A stretch of DNA of 63,265 nucleotides from the NCBI GenBank assembly GCA_964472905.1, contig CAYYMI010000005.1, positions 1 to 63,265 of the forward strand, read 5' to 3'. This DNA is from Hellea sp964472905 (lineage in GTDB: Bacteria > Pseudomonadota > Alphaproteobacteria > Caulobacterales > Maricaulaceae). Below, one piece after another: positions 18,082 to 26,907 of the stretch. A program made the position numbers and the translations under genes. Positions within the stretch are counted from its first letter, which is position 1; the number at the start of each line of letters is the position of its first letter. The notes beneath the pieces were generated by a model. That model was not told where the DNA came from, ran no database searches, and saw only the letters and a list, made by a program, of their open reading frames with translations.

Positions 18082-19147
18082 AATCTAAGTCATTTCTGAA
18101 GGTAAAGCCCGTTCCGGGGCGGTTTGGGATTTGAATATTTCCATTCTCTATAACCATCTCTTCGTTAAAGAGCGGCGAGAACCACGGCATATGCTCTACG
18201 CTCATACAATTGGGAGAAGAGCCTGCGATACACAGGCTCTGTTCGGTAAATATATGCGTCGATATTTTCATATTATGAGCGTCAGCAAGAGCGGCCACGC
18301 GCCGCATTTCAGTCAGGCCGCCAATACGCTGCAAATCCGGCATTAGAATATCACAGGCTTTTTTCTCAATCATCGCCTGAATACCAAAACGCGTATATTC
18401 TGTCTCACCTGACGCAATAGGTGTATCCAGCGCTGCCGTGACTTTGGCATGCCCCTCAAGATCATAAGCCGCAACAGGTTCTTCAATCCATATAAGATTG
18501 AACTCTTCCAATTCACGGCCCAAACGAATGGCGGCTTTGGGTGTTAGTCCTTGATTGATATCGACCATCAAGCCGATATCTGACCCGATCACATCTCGGA
18601 CAGCTTTAACGCGGGCAATATCACTGGATGTGTTTCCAGAACCCAACCGAAGCTTCATGGCCTTAAACCCCTGGTCTAAAAACGCTTGGGCTTCAGATTG
18701 TAACGAATCGATGGTTTGTGATAGCCACAATCCCCCACTGGCATATGTCGGGATAGAGTCTCTACAGGCTCCAAAAAGGTGATGAAGGGGTTTATCCGCG
18801 GCTTTCCCGATTAAATCCCAGCACGCAGTATCAATGGTCGAAAGCGCGGATATCGTTACCCCTTTATGTCCCGTTGGATTAATCTCTTTCCAGATATCTT
18901 CCCATATCGCAGAAACGTAGTGAGGGTCGCGGCCAATAAGGACATGCTCAAACCCACGAACCATTTCGTCAAAGGCTTTCAATCGCACTGCATTAAGCGT
19001 AAAAAGGTAACCTTCCCCCACAAGACCTTCATCAGTCTTCAAACTTAACAAGCAACACCCGACTGAGCGCATATCATGAACCGCCGTTTTAATCGGCGCT
19101 TCAAAAGGCAAATTAACGAGCCGTGTTTCTACATGGGTAATTTTCAT
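18074..19147 (-). CDS. Enolase superfamily dehydratase/isomerase (mandelate racemase/muconate lactonizing group)
   Basis: The 357-residue protein has the N-terminal capping domain (1-125) and the barrel with metal ligands at D196 (MVDINQG), the Glu of IEEP, and the Glu of SGETEYT. The second-strand catalytic motif is K165-L-R167. A late His in STHIFTE and a Glu in VEHMPW match the mandelate-racemase positions. Members abstract a proton alpha to a carboxylate and often dehydrate sugar acids. Lys-x-Arg instead of the common Lys-x-Lys or Lys-x-His means the substrate cannot be inferred from the best-known members. ATG 19147 lacks a clear ribosome-binding site. It is the first gene of the minus arm, divergent from the GhrA-like gene. 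Confidence 0.85.
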   Translation of the reverse strand: MKITHVETRLVNLPFEAPIKTAVHDMRSVGCCLLSLKTDEGLVGEGYLFTLNAVRLKAFDEMVRGFEHVLIGRDPHYVSAIWEDIWKEINPTGHKGVTISALSTIDTACWDLIGKAADKPLHHLFGACRDSIPTYASGGLWLSQTIDSLQSEAQAFLDQGFKAMKLRLGSGNTSSDIARVKAVRDVIGSDIGLMVDINQGLTPKAAIRLGRELEEFNLIWIEEPVAAYDLEGHAKVTAALDTPIASGETEYTRFGIQAMIEKKACDILMPDLQRIGGLTEMRRVAALADAHNMKISTHIFTEQSLCIAGSSPNCMSVEHMPWFSPLFNEEMVIENGNIQIPNRPGTGFTFRNDLDFV

Positions 19148-19249
19148 AGGAAGATATTACAGTAAAGCTGCACAATTAGTACCCCGCATGTGACGACTTT
19201 AAAAATCTTTATATTAGAATTAGTATTTAGGTTAAAACGACTTGCGAGC

Positions 19250-19255
19250 TATAAT
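19250..19255 (+). promoter_or_regulatory. Candidate -10 element in the divergent catabolic-cluster promoter region
   Basis: The 134-base region 19148-19281 separates the two arms of the catabolic cluster and should hold both promoters. On the plus strand a perfect TATAAT lies 27 bases upstream of the GTG start at 19282. No good -35 hexamer stands 16-18 bases before it, so an activator may be needed. No obvious long palindrome was found in this region. Confidence 0.35.
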
Positions 19256-19281
19256 AGTAATAGCGTTTTATATGAGGTCAC

Positions 19282-20202
19282 GTGGCGATATTGCTAAATA
19301 ATGAGGGGCATTGGCATGATCAATGGCGCGAGGCGATTGAAAAATACATGCCCAATCGCAAGGTCATGGAATATCCTGACATTCCTGACCGTTCGGCTAT
19401 TGATTATGCGCTCATTTGGAAACATCCTGCAGGCGATCTCGAAAACTATCCAAATCTAAAAGCCGTATTTTCTCTTGGGTCTGGTGTGGATTACATAGAC
19501 GCCTACCCTACCTTAACAGATGCGCCTATTTTTCGCCTAATTGATACGAATATGGCAGATGATATGGCGCTTTATACGCTTTATTGGGTCATCCATTTTC
19601 AGCGTAGGTTTGGCACTTATCAAGCCCAACAAAAAAACAGCAACTGGACGAGACATCTCACACCGCTCGCGCCAGACTATAAAGTTTCTATATTAGGCCT
19701 TGGCGCGATTGGGTCTCATATTGCCAAAGTCCTCTCCAGCAACGGGTTTGATGTGTCTGGCTGGTCTCGGTCACCAAAAACCATAGAGAATGTTAATTGC
19801 GTTCATGGAGAGAGCGAACTCAAATCGATATTACCAAATACAGATGTTCTTATCTGTTGTTTGCCCTTTACAAAATTCACCTATGAATTTCTTGATGCGT
19901 CAGTTTTATGTCAGCTTAAAAAAGGCGCCAACCTCATTAACATCAGCCGCGGAGCCGTTATTCATGAAAATGATTTACTCTCGCTCTTAGAAAGTGGCCA
20001 CATTAGCGGCGCGGCGTTAGATGTGTTTCATACCGAACCTCTTCCAATAAACTCACCCTTCTGGAGCCATCCCAATGTACATGTGACGCCTCATATGTCT
20101 GGCGCAACAAATCCTGATACGGCGGCGCAAATTATCGCCAAAGAAATTTCCGATTTTGAAAATGGTATTATGCCACCTCACCCTTACAAAAAAGAAGACT
20201 GA
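19282..20202 (+). CDS. D-isomer 2-hydroxyacid dehydrogenase, GhrA-like glyoxylate/hydroxypyruvate reductase
   Basis: This 306-residue NAD(P)-dependent enzyme has the substrate-domain motif SLGSGVDYI, the nucleotide loop GLGAIGSHIA (about 138-147), and the catalytic Arg (SRGAV), Glu (HTEPLP) and His (PHMSG) of the family. The shortened N-terminal domain and motif spacing match GhrA. It reduces glyoxylate, hydroxypyruvate or related 2-keto acids to D-2-hydroxy acids, or works in reverse. The start is GTG 19282 with GAGG upstream. It is the first gene of the plus arm, and the aldolase gene starts three bases after its stop, pointing to one operon. Confidence 0.85.
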   Translation: MAILLNNEGHWHDQWREAIEKYMPNRKVMEYPDIPDRSAIDYALIWKHPAGDLENYPNLKAVFSLGSGVDYIDAYPTLTDAPIFRLIDTNMADDMALYTLYWVIHFQRRFGTYQAQQKNSNWTRHLTPLAPDYKVSILGLGAIGSHIAKVLSSNGFDVSGWSRSPKTIENVNCVHGESELKSILPNTDVLICCLPFTKFTYEFLDASVLCQLKKGANLINISRGAVIHENDLLSLLESGHISGAALDVFHTEPLPINSPFWSHPNVHVTPHMSGATNPDTAAQIIAKEISDFENGIMPPHPYKKED

Positions 20203-20205
20203 TTT

Positions 20206-20958
20206 ATGTCATCGAAAAAAGAAAAAAAGCTGACGACAAGTTTAGAGCAAGAACAAGAGCAAGTCCGTATTGATCTTTCGGCTATGTTTAGACTGACCGC
20301 TCATTTTGGATGGGATGATACAGTTTGGAATCACATAACGGCCCGTGTGCCCGGCAGTGATCATCATTTTTACATGCATCGATTCGGTCTGCATTACAGC
20401 GAGGTTAGCGCGTCAAATTTAATTACAGTCGATGAAGATGGCAAAGTCATTGAAGGCCCGAGTGATGTAAATACGGCTGGCTTTATTATTCACAGCGCCG
20501 TGCACCTTAATCATGCTGAAAGCAAATTTGTTTTCCACGCCCATCCCCCAACAGCCATAGCGGCAACTGCCTTTAAAGAAATTCCTTTCTTAGTACAGGA
20601 TAGCTCTATGCTATACGGTAAAGTCGGTTATCATGATTGGGAAGGCCTTTCAGTTGATCCTGATGAGCGTCACCGTATCGCCGAACGCCTAGAAGGTAAT
20701 AGCTGTCTCGTTATGCGTAATCACGGCTTTCTAACCGTGGGTAAAACTGCGGGCGAATGCTTTATGAATATGTATTATCTCATCCGTATGTGTGAGGTCG
20801 CGATACAGGTCTCAGCCAGCAATCTTGAACTTGTCAACAAACCCCATGAAATATGGGCCTTGGCCTCCAAACAATATGAAGCCTTCCCGCCAGGGGTCTA
20901 TGAGTGGCCAGCTTTAAAACGCGTCGCTGACCGGATAGACCCATCATATAAACACTAG
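20206..20958 (+). CDS. Class II aldolase/adducin family protein
   Basis: This 250-residue zinc enzyme has the paired metal histidines in FHAHPPTAIA and the third in RNHGFLTVG, as in fuculose-phosphate aldolase and ribulose-phosphate epimerase-like enzymes. The catalytic acidic residue of the aldolases is not obvious, and the sequence is closer to the adducin-like branch, so it could cleave an aldol, decarboxylate a keto acid, or epimerise. The ATG follows the GhrA-like stop by three bases. In this cluster it is the candidate carbon-carbon cleaving step. No phosphate-sugar kinase is nearby, so the substrate is probably not phosphorylated (inference). Confidence 0.83.
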   Translation: MSSKKEKKLTTSLEQEQEQVRIDLSAMFRLTAHFGWDDTVWNHITARVPGSDHHFYMHRFGLHYSEVSASNLITVDEDGKVIEGPSDVNTAGFIIHSAVHLNHAESKFVFHAHPPTAIAATAFKEIPFLVQDSSMLYGKVGYHDWEGLSVDPDERHRIAERLEGNSCLVMRNHGFLTVGKTAGECFMNMYYLIRMCEVAIQVSASNLELVNKPHEIWALASKQYEAFPPGVYEWPALKRVADRIDPSYKH

Positions 20959-20967
20959 GATAACAAG

Positions 20968-21876
20968 ATGACCGAGCTTCATATTAATCCCCTAGATATT
21001 CCCTCCGGCCCAAGCGCCTATGCTGCTGTTGAAATAGATCTAAGTGAATTTATCGATTTAGACGAATTTCCCATTCACGATTTGGGGCACCCAAAACGGC
21101 AAGAGCTCGTCACTGAAGCGCGCAAAGGATTAGAGGCTTTGGGATGCGCCCATATACCCAACTTTTTAACACAAGACGCTATCACAGCCATGCGCGAAGA
21201 AGCGACCCGGCTATTAGCCAAAGCATTGCCTGCAGATGCCCAGATCAATCCCTATCTAACTGCGGATGATAAAAGCCTGCCAAAAGGTCACCCCAAACGC
21301 ATCTTCTCTCGCCGTACAAGTTCATTTATTAATTCCGACGAATTAGAACCTAGTTCCTTGCTGCGTAAATTTTATGACAGCGATGTTGTGGTGCATTTCA
21401 TTAGCGACTGTTTGAATGTCGGGCCCATTTATCGGTGGGCCGACCCTTTAGGGCGTAACCCCTATAGCGTCATGAATGATAAAGATTATTTCCCATGGCA
21501 CTTTGACGGCAATGATTTCACGGTCAGTCTTTTGGTTCAGGAAAGTGAAGCCGGGGGGGATTTTGAATATTGTCCCAATATCCGTACCGCGCAGGCAGAG
21601 AGTTTTGACGATGTCAAAGCCGCGCTCAAAGGTGATCGTAGCAAAGTTAAAGTTTTAAAACTCCGAGAAGGTGATCTTCAAATATTTAGAGGACGATATT
21701 CGCTCCACCGCGTAACGCCCACTGAAGGGCCAACGCCGCGCATAATCGCGCTACCGACCTATGTGACTAACCCTTATTTGGTAAACCGCCCCCATCACGC
21801 AAAAGCTTTTTATGGCCGCGCTATGCCTATTCATGCCGAGCGTGAAATGTCACGTCAAGACGGGCTTACGGATTGA
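20968..21876 (+). CDS. Fe(II)/2-oxoglutarate-dependent dioxygenase-like protein
   Basis: The 302-residue protein has a jelly-roll core with the iron facial triad: H178-F-D180 (in PWHFDGNDF) and H247 (in YSLHRVTP), followed by an Arg in PRIIAL placed to bind the 2-oxoglutarate carboxylate. The Asp means a hydroxylase-type rather than a halogenase-type site. The first 90 residues are helical and may cap the active site. The substrate is not known. The gene lies nine bases after the aldolase gene and 27 bases before the GarR-like gene, so it is co-transcribed with catabolic enzymes. Oxidative opening or demethylation of the imported compound is a possible role. Confidence 0.75.
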   Translation: MTELHINPLDIPSGPSAYAAVEIDLSEFIDLDEFPIHDLGHPKRQELVTEARKGLEALGCAHIPNFLTQDAITAMREEATRLLAKALPADAQINPYLTADDKSLPKGHPKRIFSRRTSSFINSDELEPSSLLRKFYDSDVVVHFISDCLNVGPIYRWADPLGRNPYSVMNDKDYFPWHFDGNDFTVSLLVQESEAGGDFEYCPNIRTAQAESFDDVKAALKGDRSKVKVLKLREGDLQIFRGRYSLHRVTPTEGPTPRIIALPTYVTNPYLVNRPHHAKAFYGRAMPIHAEREMSRQDGLTD

Positions 21877-21903
21877 ACTGTTTATTATGTTGACGGATTG
21901 AAG

Positions 21904-22797
21904 ATGAGACTTGGATTTATCGGATTAGGGAATATGGGCCACGGTATGGCGGCCAATATATTGGCCTATGCCAAAGACAACTCTTATACCCTCACCGTCT
22001 ATGATATTAACGCTGATGCGATGACATCATTTGTTAGTGATGGAGCCACACCCGCAACATCCGTAGCTGATATAGCAAGACAGTCCGAAATCATTTTCAC
22101 GTCATTACCCAGTTCGAAACAAGTCAATGCTATCGCGCTAGGGGCAGACGGACTTTTGGCAAACTTACCTAAAGGCGCGACATGGTTTGAAACCAGCACA
22201 AGTGATGTCGGGGAATGGACAAAAGTAAAAGACGCCGCGCCGGATCATTTGACTTTAATCGATGCCCCCGTCACAGGCGGAACAGAAGGCGCGGCTGCGG
22301 GCACGCTAACAATGTTACTGGGTTTAGACTCGCCCTTATCGAATGATCATAAATCTCTCTTGGAAAGCTTCACAAAAAAAGCTGTCGTGATGGGACCATC
22401 AGGCGCAGGTTATATTGGCAAGCTATGCCAACTCCATCTGAACTATCTTGTCGCGCAGGGTATTGGCGAGGCGCTAATGCTCGGGGCTAAAGGTAACCTA
22501 GATTTAACAACATTGCATTACGTGCTTAGCCATAGCTGCGCGCAAAGCTATGTCGTTGATAGTTACATTCCTAAAGTCCTGGATGGGTCCTATGATGATT
22601 CATTTGCACTGGGCTTGGCCAAAAAAGATATGCATCTGATTGGCCAATTAGGAGAGCATCTTAATGTCGATATGCCGCTAGGCGACCTTGTCCTCAATAG
22701 CTATGAAACAGCACTAGAGACTTACGGTTTTGACGCTCCTCACCTGAGCATTGTGAAACTTATCGAAGATAAAAGCGGAAAAAAGCTAAGGCCTTAA
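21904..22797 (+). CDS. 3-hydroxyisobutyrate/tartronate-semialdehyde reductase family dehydrogenase (GarR-like)
   Basis: This 297-residue beta-hydroxyacid dehydrogenase has an N-terminal Rossmann motif (FIGLGNMGHGMAANI), the substrate-binding DAPVTGGTEGAAAGTL, and the catalytic Lys in GAGYIGKLC. The residues after the Lys read Cys-Gln-Leu where the family usually has two Asn, so substrate recognition may differ. Typical members reduce tartronate semialdehyde or oxidise 3-hydroxyisobutyrate. A TTG at 21898 is possible, but ATG 21904 with GGATTGAAG before it is preferred. As the last gene of the plus arm it could reduce the aldehyde made by the class II aldolase. Its stop overlaps the convergent putA stop. 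Confidence 0.82.
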   Translation: MRLGFIGLGNMGHGMAANILAYAKDNSYTLTVYDINADAMTSFVSDGATPATSVADIARQSEIIFTSLPSSKQVNAIALGADGLLANLPKGATWFETSTSDVGEWTKVKDAAPDHLTLIDAPVTGGTEGAAAGTLTMLLGLDSPLSNDHKSLLESFTKKAVVMGPSGAGYIGKLCQLHLNYLVAQGIGEALMLGAKGNLDLTTLHYVLSHSCAQSYVVDSYIPKVLDGSYDDSFALGLAKKDMHLIGQLGEHLNVDMPLGDLVLNSYETALETYGFDAPHLSIVKLIEDKSGKKLRP

Positions 22798-25700
22798 AGC
22801 GCTAACAAAGTCGCATTACCGCCCGCCGCTGATACATCTATCGTGACGGTGCGCTCAACTCCAAAGCGGTCGATATCATCATAAACCGATAGAACAGGTA
22901 AAATAGGTCCGTCTCTTTCAGCTATAATTTTGGCAATCATATTTCTATTAGGCCCATCAGTAACAACGCCGTCGATTTCAGAAGTTAAAGCTTTTGATAA
23001 ATCTTCAGGTAAAATGAAATCGAGTTTCATGGGAATATTGGTATGCTCGCTTTGAAATGTTTTAATTTCATTTTGTATCTTATCACCAGCAATAATATGG
23101 GCGCTATTACCGGCAGCAGTAACTTTGAAAATCTGTGTTTTTAACACGTCAAGATTTTCATCTGCCTCGCAAAGCAATGTACCTCGTGGATGCAGGGACA
23201 ATTCGTTAGTTTCCCCTGTTGGCCCAGGCATTACCTCCACATGATTAAACGCATCTAAATATTGCTGATAACTAACATCTAAAGTGGAATCTGAACGTTT
23301 AGAGAGGCGTTTAACATAATATGGACCACCCGCTTTCGGCCCTGTTCCTGACAGCCCTTCACCGCCAAAAGGCTGCACGCCAACAACAGCTCCAATTTGA
23401 TTTCGGTTTACATATATATTGCCTACTTTGGTAACATTCGCGACATGTTCAGCCCGGCTATCAATCCTTGTATGTAGCCCCAAAGTAAGACCGAACCCTA
23501 GGCTATTAATCTGTGCCAAAACATCATCAAAGTCTTCTGAGTCAAATCGATAGACATGTAAAATAGGGCCAAATTGTTCATCAGAGAGATCGGTTACAGC
23601 TCCAACTTCTATAGCAGTTGGCGGAACAAAATATCCCTTTAAATTCTCTGGAATTGAGGTACTGCCAATCAAAGGCCAACGCTCACGAACTTCATCAATA
23701 TAGCTTACCAGATTCTTACGCGCGTTTTGATTTATGACTGGACCAACATCTACCGAAAGATGTGAGGGGTCGCCAACCTCCAATAACGCCATAGCCCCCG
23801 AAAGCATTTCATTAAAATCATCAGCGATATCATCCTGAACACAAACTATGCGGCATGCTGAACATCGTTGGCCTGCGCTCTGGAATGAAGACATAATAAC
23901 ATCACTGACCGCCTGTTCCAATAATGCCGTTGAGTCGATGATCATGGCATTAATACCGCCCGTTTCCGCAATAAAAGGAATCGTGGCTCTATCTGTATCC
24001 GCGAGGGATTTAGCAATACGTTTCGCCGTAGCTGTGGAACCTGTGAAACAAATACCGTCAATATCCGAAGAGGATACAAGTGCGGCCCCTATCGTAGTCC
24101 CTGGCCCTATAACGAGATGTAAAGCATCTTTGGGAATCCCTGCTCTATGTAACAGCTCTACGGCCTTAAATGCGATTAAAGGCGTTTGTTCTGCGGGTTT
24201 ACATATAACGCAATTCCCAGCGGCCAAAGAGGCTGTAACCTGTCCTAAAAATATCGCCAATGGAAAGTTCCAAGGCGAAATACAAGCGACTGTTCCTAAA
24301 GGAAATCGTTTTTGTTGATCGGGATCTTCGGCACGATTGGCATAATATTCACAAAAATCTATTGCTTCGCGTAATTCAGCAATAGCATCTATCCAGCTTT
24401 TTCCAGCCTCTTTGACACACAGGGCGAGGAACTCATGTCTATTCTCATTTAAGGCGCGCGCGGCGCGGCGTAAACAATCTGCACGATCTTGAGCTGAATA
24501 TTTTAGACCCCAATTCGAAGCTTTCGTTGACTTAATAGCTTTCTCAAGATCAGAAATTGTCCCGTCTAAAGCCTGGCCTATAACATCAGTTTTGTTTGCA
24601 GGATTTACGACATCATAAAAACCGCTTTTACCAGTCATAATTTTACGATGGACAGCTTTTCCTTTAATGATTGAACTTGCTTTGTGCGGTGTAAAATCTG
24701 CTAGCATATCATTGAATATTTCGACTGAGTCAGCTTGGGTATGATCTAGACCTCGGGCTAATAAACGGCGTCCGTCAAAAATATCTCTTGGCGGCGGAAT
24801 TTTATCATGTGCTGTTGTTTTATTCTCTAAAGCTTGCGCTATAGGGTCGGCTGCTAAATCTTCAGGCAACACATCAGGGTTTAGGAATTGATTGACGAAA
24901 GAGCTATTCGCGCCGTTTTCTAATAATCGGCGGACGAGATAAGGCAGGAGATCCTTATAGCGACCGACGGGTGCATAAATACGGCTCTTGATCGGTGTGC
25001 GTCTCATAATCTCATCATGAAGCGGCCCGCCCATGCCGTGCAGTCTTTGAAATTCAAAATCGGTTCTATCGTCTGCCATGCGCAATATAGCCGCCATTGA
25101 AGCGGCATTATGAGTCGCAAAGCGAGGGTAAATAATGTCGCCAGCATCGAGTAATTGACGCGCGCAAGCCAGAAAAGACACATCCGTATTTTCTTTGCGC
25201 GTAAAGACGGGGTAACTCTCTAGCCCCATTTCCTGAGCCCGTTTAATTTCACTATCCCAATAAGCGCCTTTGACTAAGCGGATTGAAAATTTGCGGCCAG
25301 CTTTCTTGGCTGTTTCCAACAAAAACTCGATGGCTTTGGGAGCTCGGCGTTGATAGGCTTGTACAACAATGCAAAGACCGCTCCAGCCTGCCAGATCAGG
25401 GTCGCTTAAAAGACCGCGGGCAATATGCATGGACAACTCCAACCGGTCAGCTTCTTCGGCATCAATCGACAATCCCACATTGCCTGATTTAGCGATGAGC
25501 GCCAAATCCTTGAGTGTTTTTATCAGGTAAGGAACACAATCATCCTTTTTGGCATATTCGTAGCGCGGATGAAGCGCGGATAGTTTGACAGATAAACCGG
25601 ATTGATCTTCGATTGGTAAATTTGGATTAGCATCAATCACAATGCGCTCTAGCGCTTGTGTATAGGCGTCTCGGTATCGATGAGCGTCAGTCCATGTATA

Positions 25701-26291
25701 GGCAGCCTCCCCTAACATATCATAAGAAAAACTATAACCTTGCTTGGCAAACTCTTTGGCTTCGGAAACAGCGTCTTTAATCGTTTCACCCAAAACGAAA
25801 TGACGGCTCATAACCTGCATCGCGACTTTAATCGCTTGATATAAAACCTTATCGCCCAGCTTGGACAAAAGGGTGCTCGCCGCTCCTACCCCCGTTGCTT
25901 TTATCCAACCGGCAGAAAATCGTAGGCCATCAGTTGCTCGGTTAACAATAAAAGCTGAACTTTGTCCTTTATGGGACAACCAGTTTCGATCAGAAAGCTT
26001 ATCTCGAATAAGAAGATGCGCTGTATCCTCATCGACTGTTCGAATTAACGCTTCAACTAACCGCATCAAGGTGACGCCCTCATCTGAGGATAAGCCATAT
26101 TCCTGAAGTATCGCGTCAAAGACGGAGCCTTGTCCTGCGTTATGACGGCATGTCTGGATAATTTCAGCCGCATTTTCGGCAATAACTGAACGGTCGTCTT
26201 GGCTAAGCTTTGCTTGAAGAATTAAAGACTCCAAGCATTGTTTTTCTGGCTTTAAGTAGCTTTCGGAAAATTGAATATCGTCAGCAATCAT
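22794..26291 (-). CDS. putA: Bifunctional proline dehydrogenase/L-glutamate gamma-semialdehyde dehydrogenase
   Basis: This 1165-residue enzyme oxidises proline to glutamate in two steps. An N-terminal arm leads to the FAD-dependent proline dehydrogenase barrel (about 170-460, with RLVKGAYWDSEIKRAQ and the substrate-binding YAPVGRYKDLLPYLVRRLLENG). Next comes the aldehyde dehydrogenase (about 520-1000) with E776 in FIAETGG and the nucleophile C810 in GQRCSAC. A C-terminal domain ends in the conserved AGGNATLLAL tail. There is no ribbon-helix-helix domain, so it is the non-DNA-binding type with a C-terminal lid domain. ATG 26291 has AGGTGG upstream; the upstream TTG 26312 is rejected. Regulation by the divergent Lrp-type gene is expected. 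Confidence 0.96.
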   Translation of the reverse strand: MIADDIQFSESYLKPEKQCLESLILQAKLSQDDRSVIAENAAEIIQTCRHNAGQGSVFDAILQEYGLSSDEGVTLMRLVEALIRTVDEDTAHLLIRDKLSDRNWLSHKGQSSAFIVNRATDGLRFSAGWIKATGVGAASTLLSKLGDKVLYQAIKVAMQVMSRHFVLGETIKDAVSEAKEFAKQGYSFSYDMLGEAAYTWTDAHRYRDAYTQALERIVIDANPNLPIEDQSGLSVKLSALHPRYEYAKKDDCVPYLIKTLKDLALIAKSGNVGLSIDAEEADRLELSMHIARGLLSDPDLAGWSGLCIVVQAYQRRAPKAIEFLLETAKKAGRKFSIRLVKGAYWDSEIKRAQEMGLESYPVFTRKENTDVSFLACARQLLDAGDIIYPRFATHNAASMAAILRMADDRTDFEFQRLHGMGGPLHDEIMRRTPIKSRIYAPVGRYKDLLPYLVRRLLENGANSSFVNQFLNPDVLPEDLAADPIAQALENKTTAHDKIPPPRDIFDGRRLLARGLDHTQADSVEIFNDMLADFTPHKASSIIKGKAVHRKIMTGKSGFYDVVNPANKTDVIGQALDGTISDLEKAIKSTKASNWGLKYSAQDRADCLRRAARALNENRHEFLALCVKEAGKSWIDAIAELREAIDFCEYYANRAEDPDQQKRFPLGTVACISPWNFPLAIFLGQVTASLAAGNCVICKPAEQTPLIAFKAVELLHRAGIPKDALHLVIGPGTTIGAALVSSSDIDGICFTGSTATAKRIAKSLADTDRATIPFIAETGGINAMIIDSTALLEQAVSDVIMSSFQSAGQRCSACRIVCVQDDIADDFNEMLSGAMALLEVGDPSHLSVDVGPVINQNARKNLVSYIDEVRERWPLIGSTSIPENLKGYFVPPTAIEVGAVTDLSDEQFGPILHVYRFDSEDFDDVLAQINSLGFGLTLGLHTRIDSRAEHVANVTKVGNIYVNRNQIGAVVGVQPFGGEGLSGTGPKAGGPYYVKRLSKRSDSTLDVSYQQYLDAFNHVEVMPGPTGETNELSLHPRGTLLCEADENLDVLKTQIFKVTAAGNSAHIIAGDKIQNEIKTFQSEHTNIPMKLDFILPEDLSKALTSEIDGVVTDGPNRNMIAKIIAERDGPILPVLSVYDDIDRFGVERTVTIDVSAAGGNATLLAL

Positions 26292-26334
26292 TAAACCACC
26301 TGTTGTAAACAAAATCAGTTTAACGCATTTAAAC

Positions 26335-26347
26335 AGCCCATGGGGCT
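26335..26347. promoter_or_regulatory. Palindrome in the putA-regulator intergenic region
   Basis: Within the 132 bases between the divergent starts lies AGCCC-ATG-GGGCT, a five-base inverted repeat with a three-base spacer. It is the most symmetric element in the gap and lies about 44 bases upstream of the putA start, a sensible place for an Lrp-type binding site. Lrp proteins usually recognise degenerate AT-rich sites, so this is only a candidate. Confidence 0.3.
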
Positions 26348-26423
26348 AGATTAATCCTATATATGGAATTATTTGTGCCTTATAGAAACATTATACAGCC
26401 GAAATGACCAATAAATTAGACTT

Positions 26424-26894
26424 ATGCAGACTTTAGATAATATTGATAAAAATATTCTCAGAATTTTACAAAATGATGGGCGCATTTCTATTGTTAATTT
26501 AGCTGAGCGCGTCGGGCTAACGAAAACGCCCTGTTTAACCCGCTTAAGACGCCTCGAAAAAACGGGATATATTGACGGTTATCAAGCCCGCATTAACCCC
26601 CATAAAGTCGATCAGAGTTATCTTGTTTATGTTCAGATCAAATTAGAAAATACAACCAGTCAAACCCTTAGAAATTTCAACCAAGCCGCAAAAGCAACGC
26701 CAGATATTATGTCATGCCATATGCTGTCAGGCGGGTATGATTATCTTTTAAAAATTCGAACACGCGATATGGCAAGCTATCGAGAGCTCTTAGGTGATGT
26801 TATTGCAAGCCTCCCAGGTGTCCTAACAACCGCGAGCTTTCCGGTCATGGAAGAGGTTATGGACCGAACCACTATTAGAATTTCTGGGACTTAA
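26424..26894 (+). CDS. Lrp/AsnC family regulator, probable PutR
   Basis: The 156-residue protein has an N-terminal winged helix-turn-helix (about 5-60, with NLAERVGLTKTPCLTRLRRLE as recognition region) and a C-terminal RAM ligand-binding domain (about 70-145, with MLSGGYDYLLKIRTRDM). Family members bind amino acids and form octamers. It is divergent from putA, an arrangement in which alphaproteobacterial PutR activates putA in response to proline. The PutR identity is inference from position. The ATG at 26424 lacks a strong ribosome-binding site, as is common for weakly expressed regulators. Confidence 0.87.
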   Translation: MQTLDNIDKNILRILQNDGRISIVNLAERVGLTKTPCLTRLRRLEKTGYIDGYQARINPHKVDQSYLVYVQIKLENTTSQTLRNFNQAAKATPDIMSCHMLSGGYDYLLKIRTRDMASYRELLGDVIASLPGVLTTASFPVMEEVMDRTTIRISGT

Positions 26895-26907
26895 TTGACA
26901 ATAGGGT

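Noticed and set aside
13982..22797. Cluster as the established Agrobacterium galacturonate pathway
   Set aside because: Only the uronate-dehydrogenase-like and enolase-superfamily parts fit; the keto-deoxy-glucarate dehydratase and semialdehyde dehydrogenase are missing, while an oxygenase and DAO flavoenzyme are extra.
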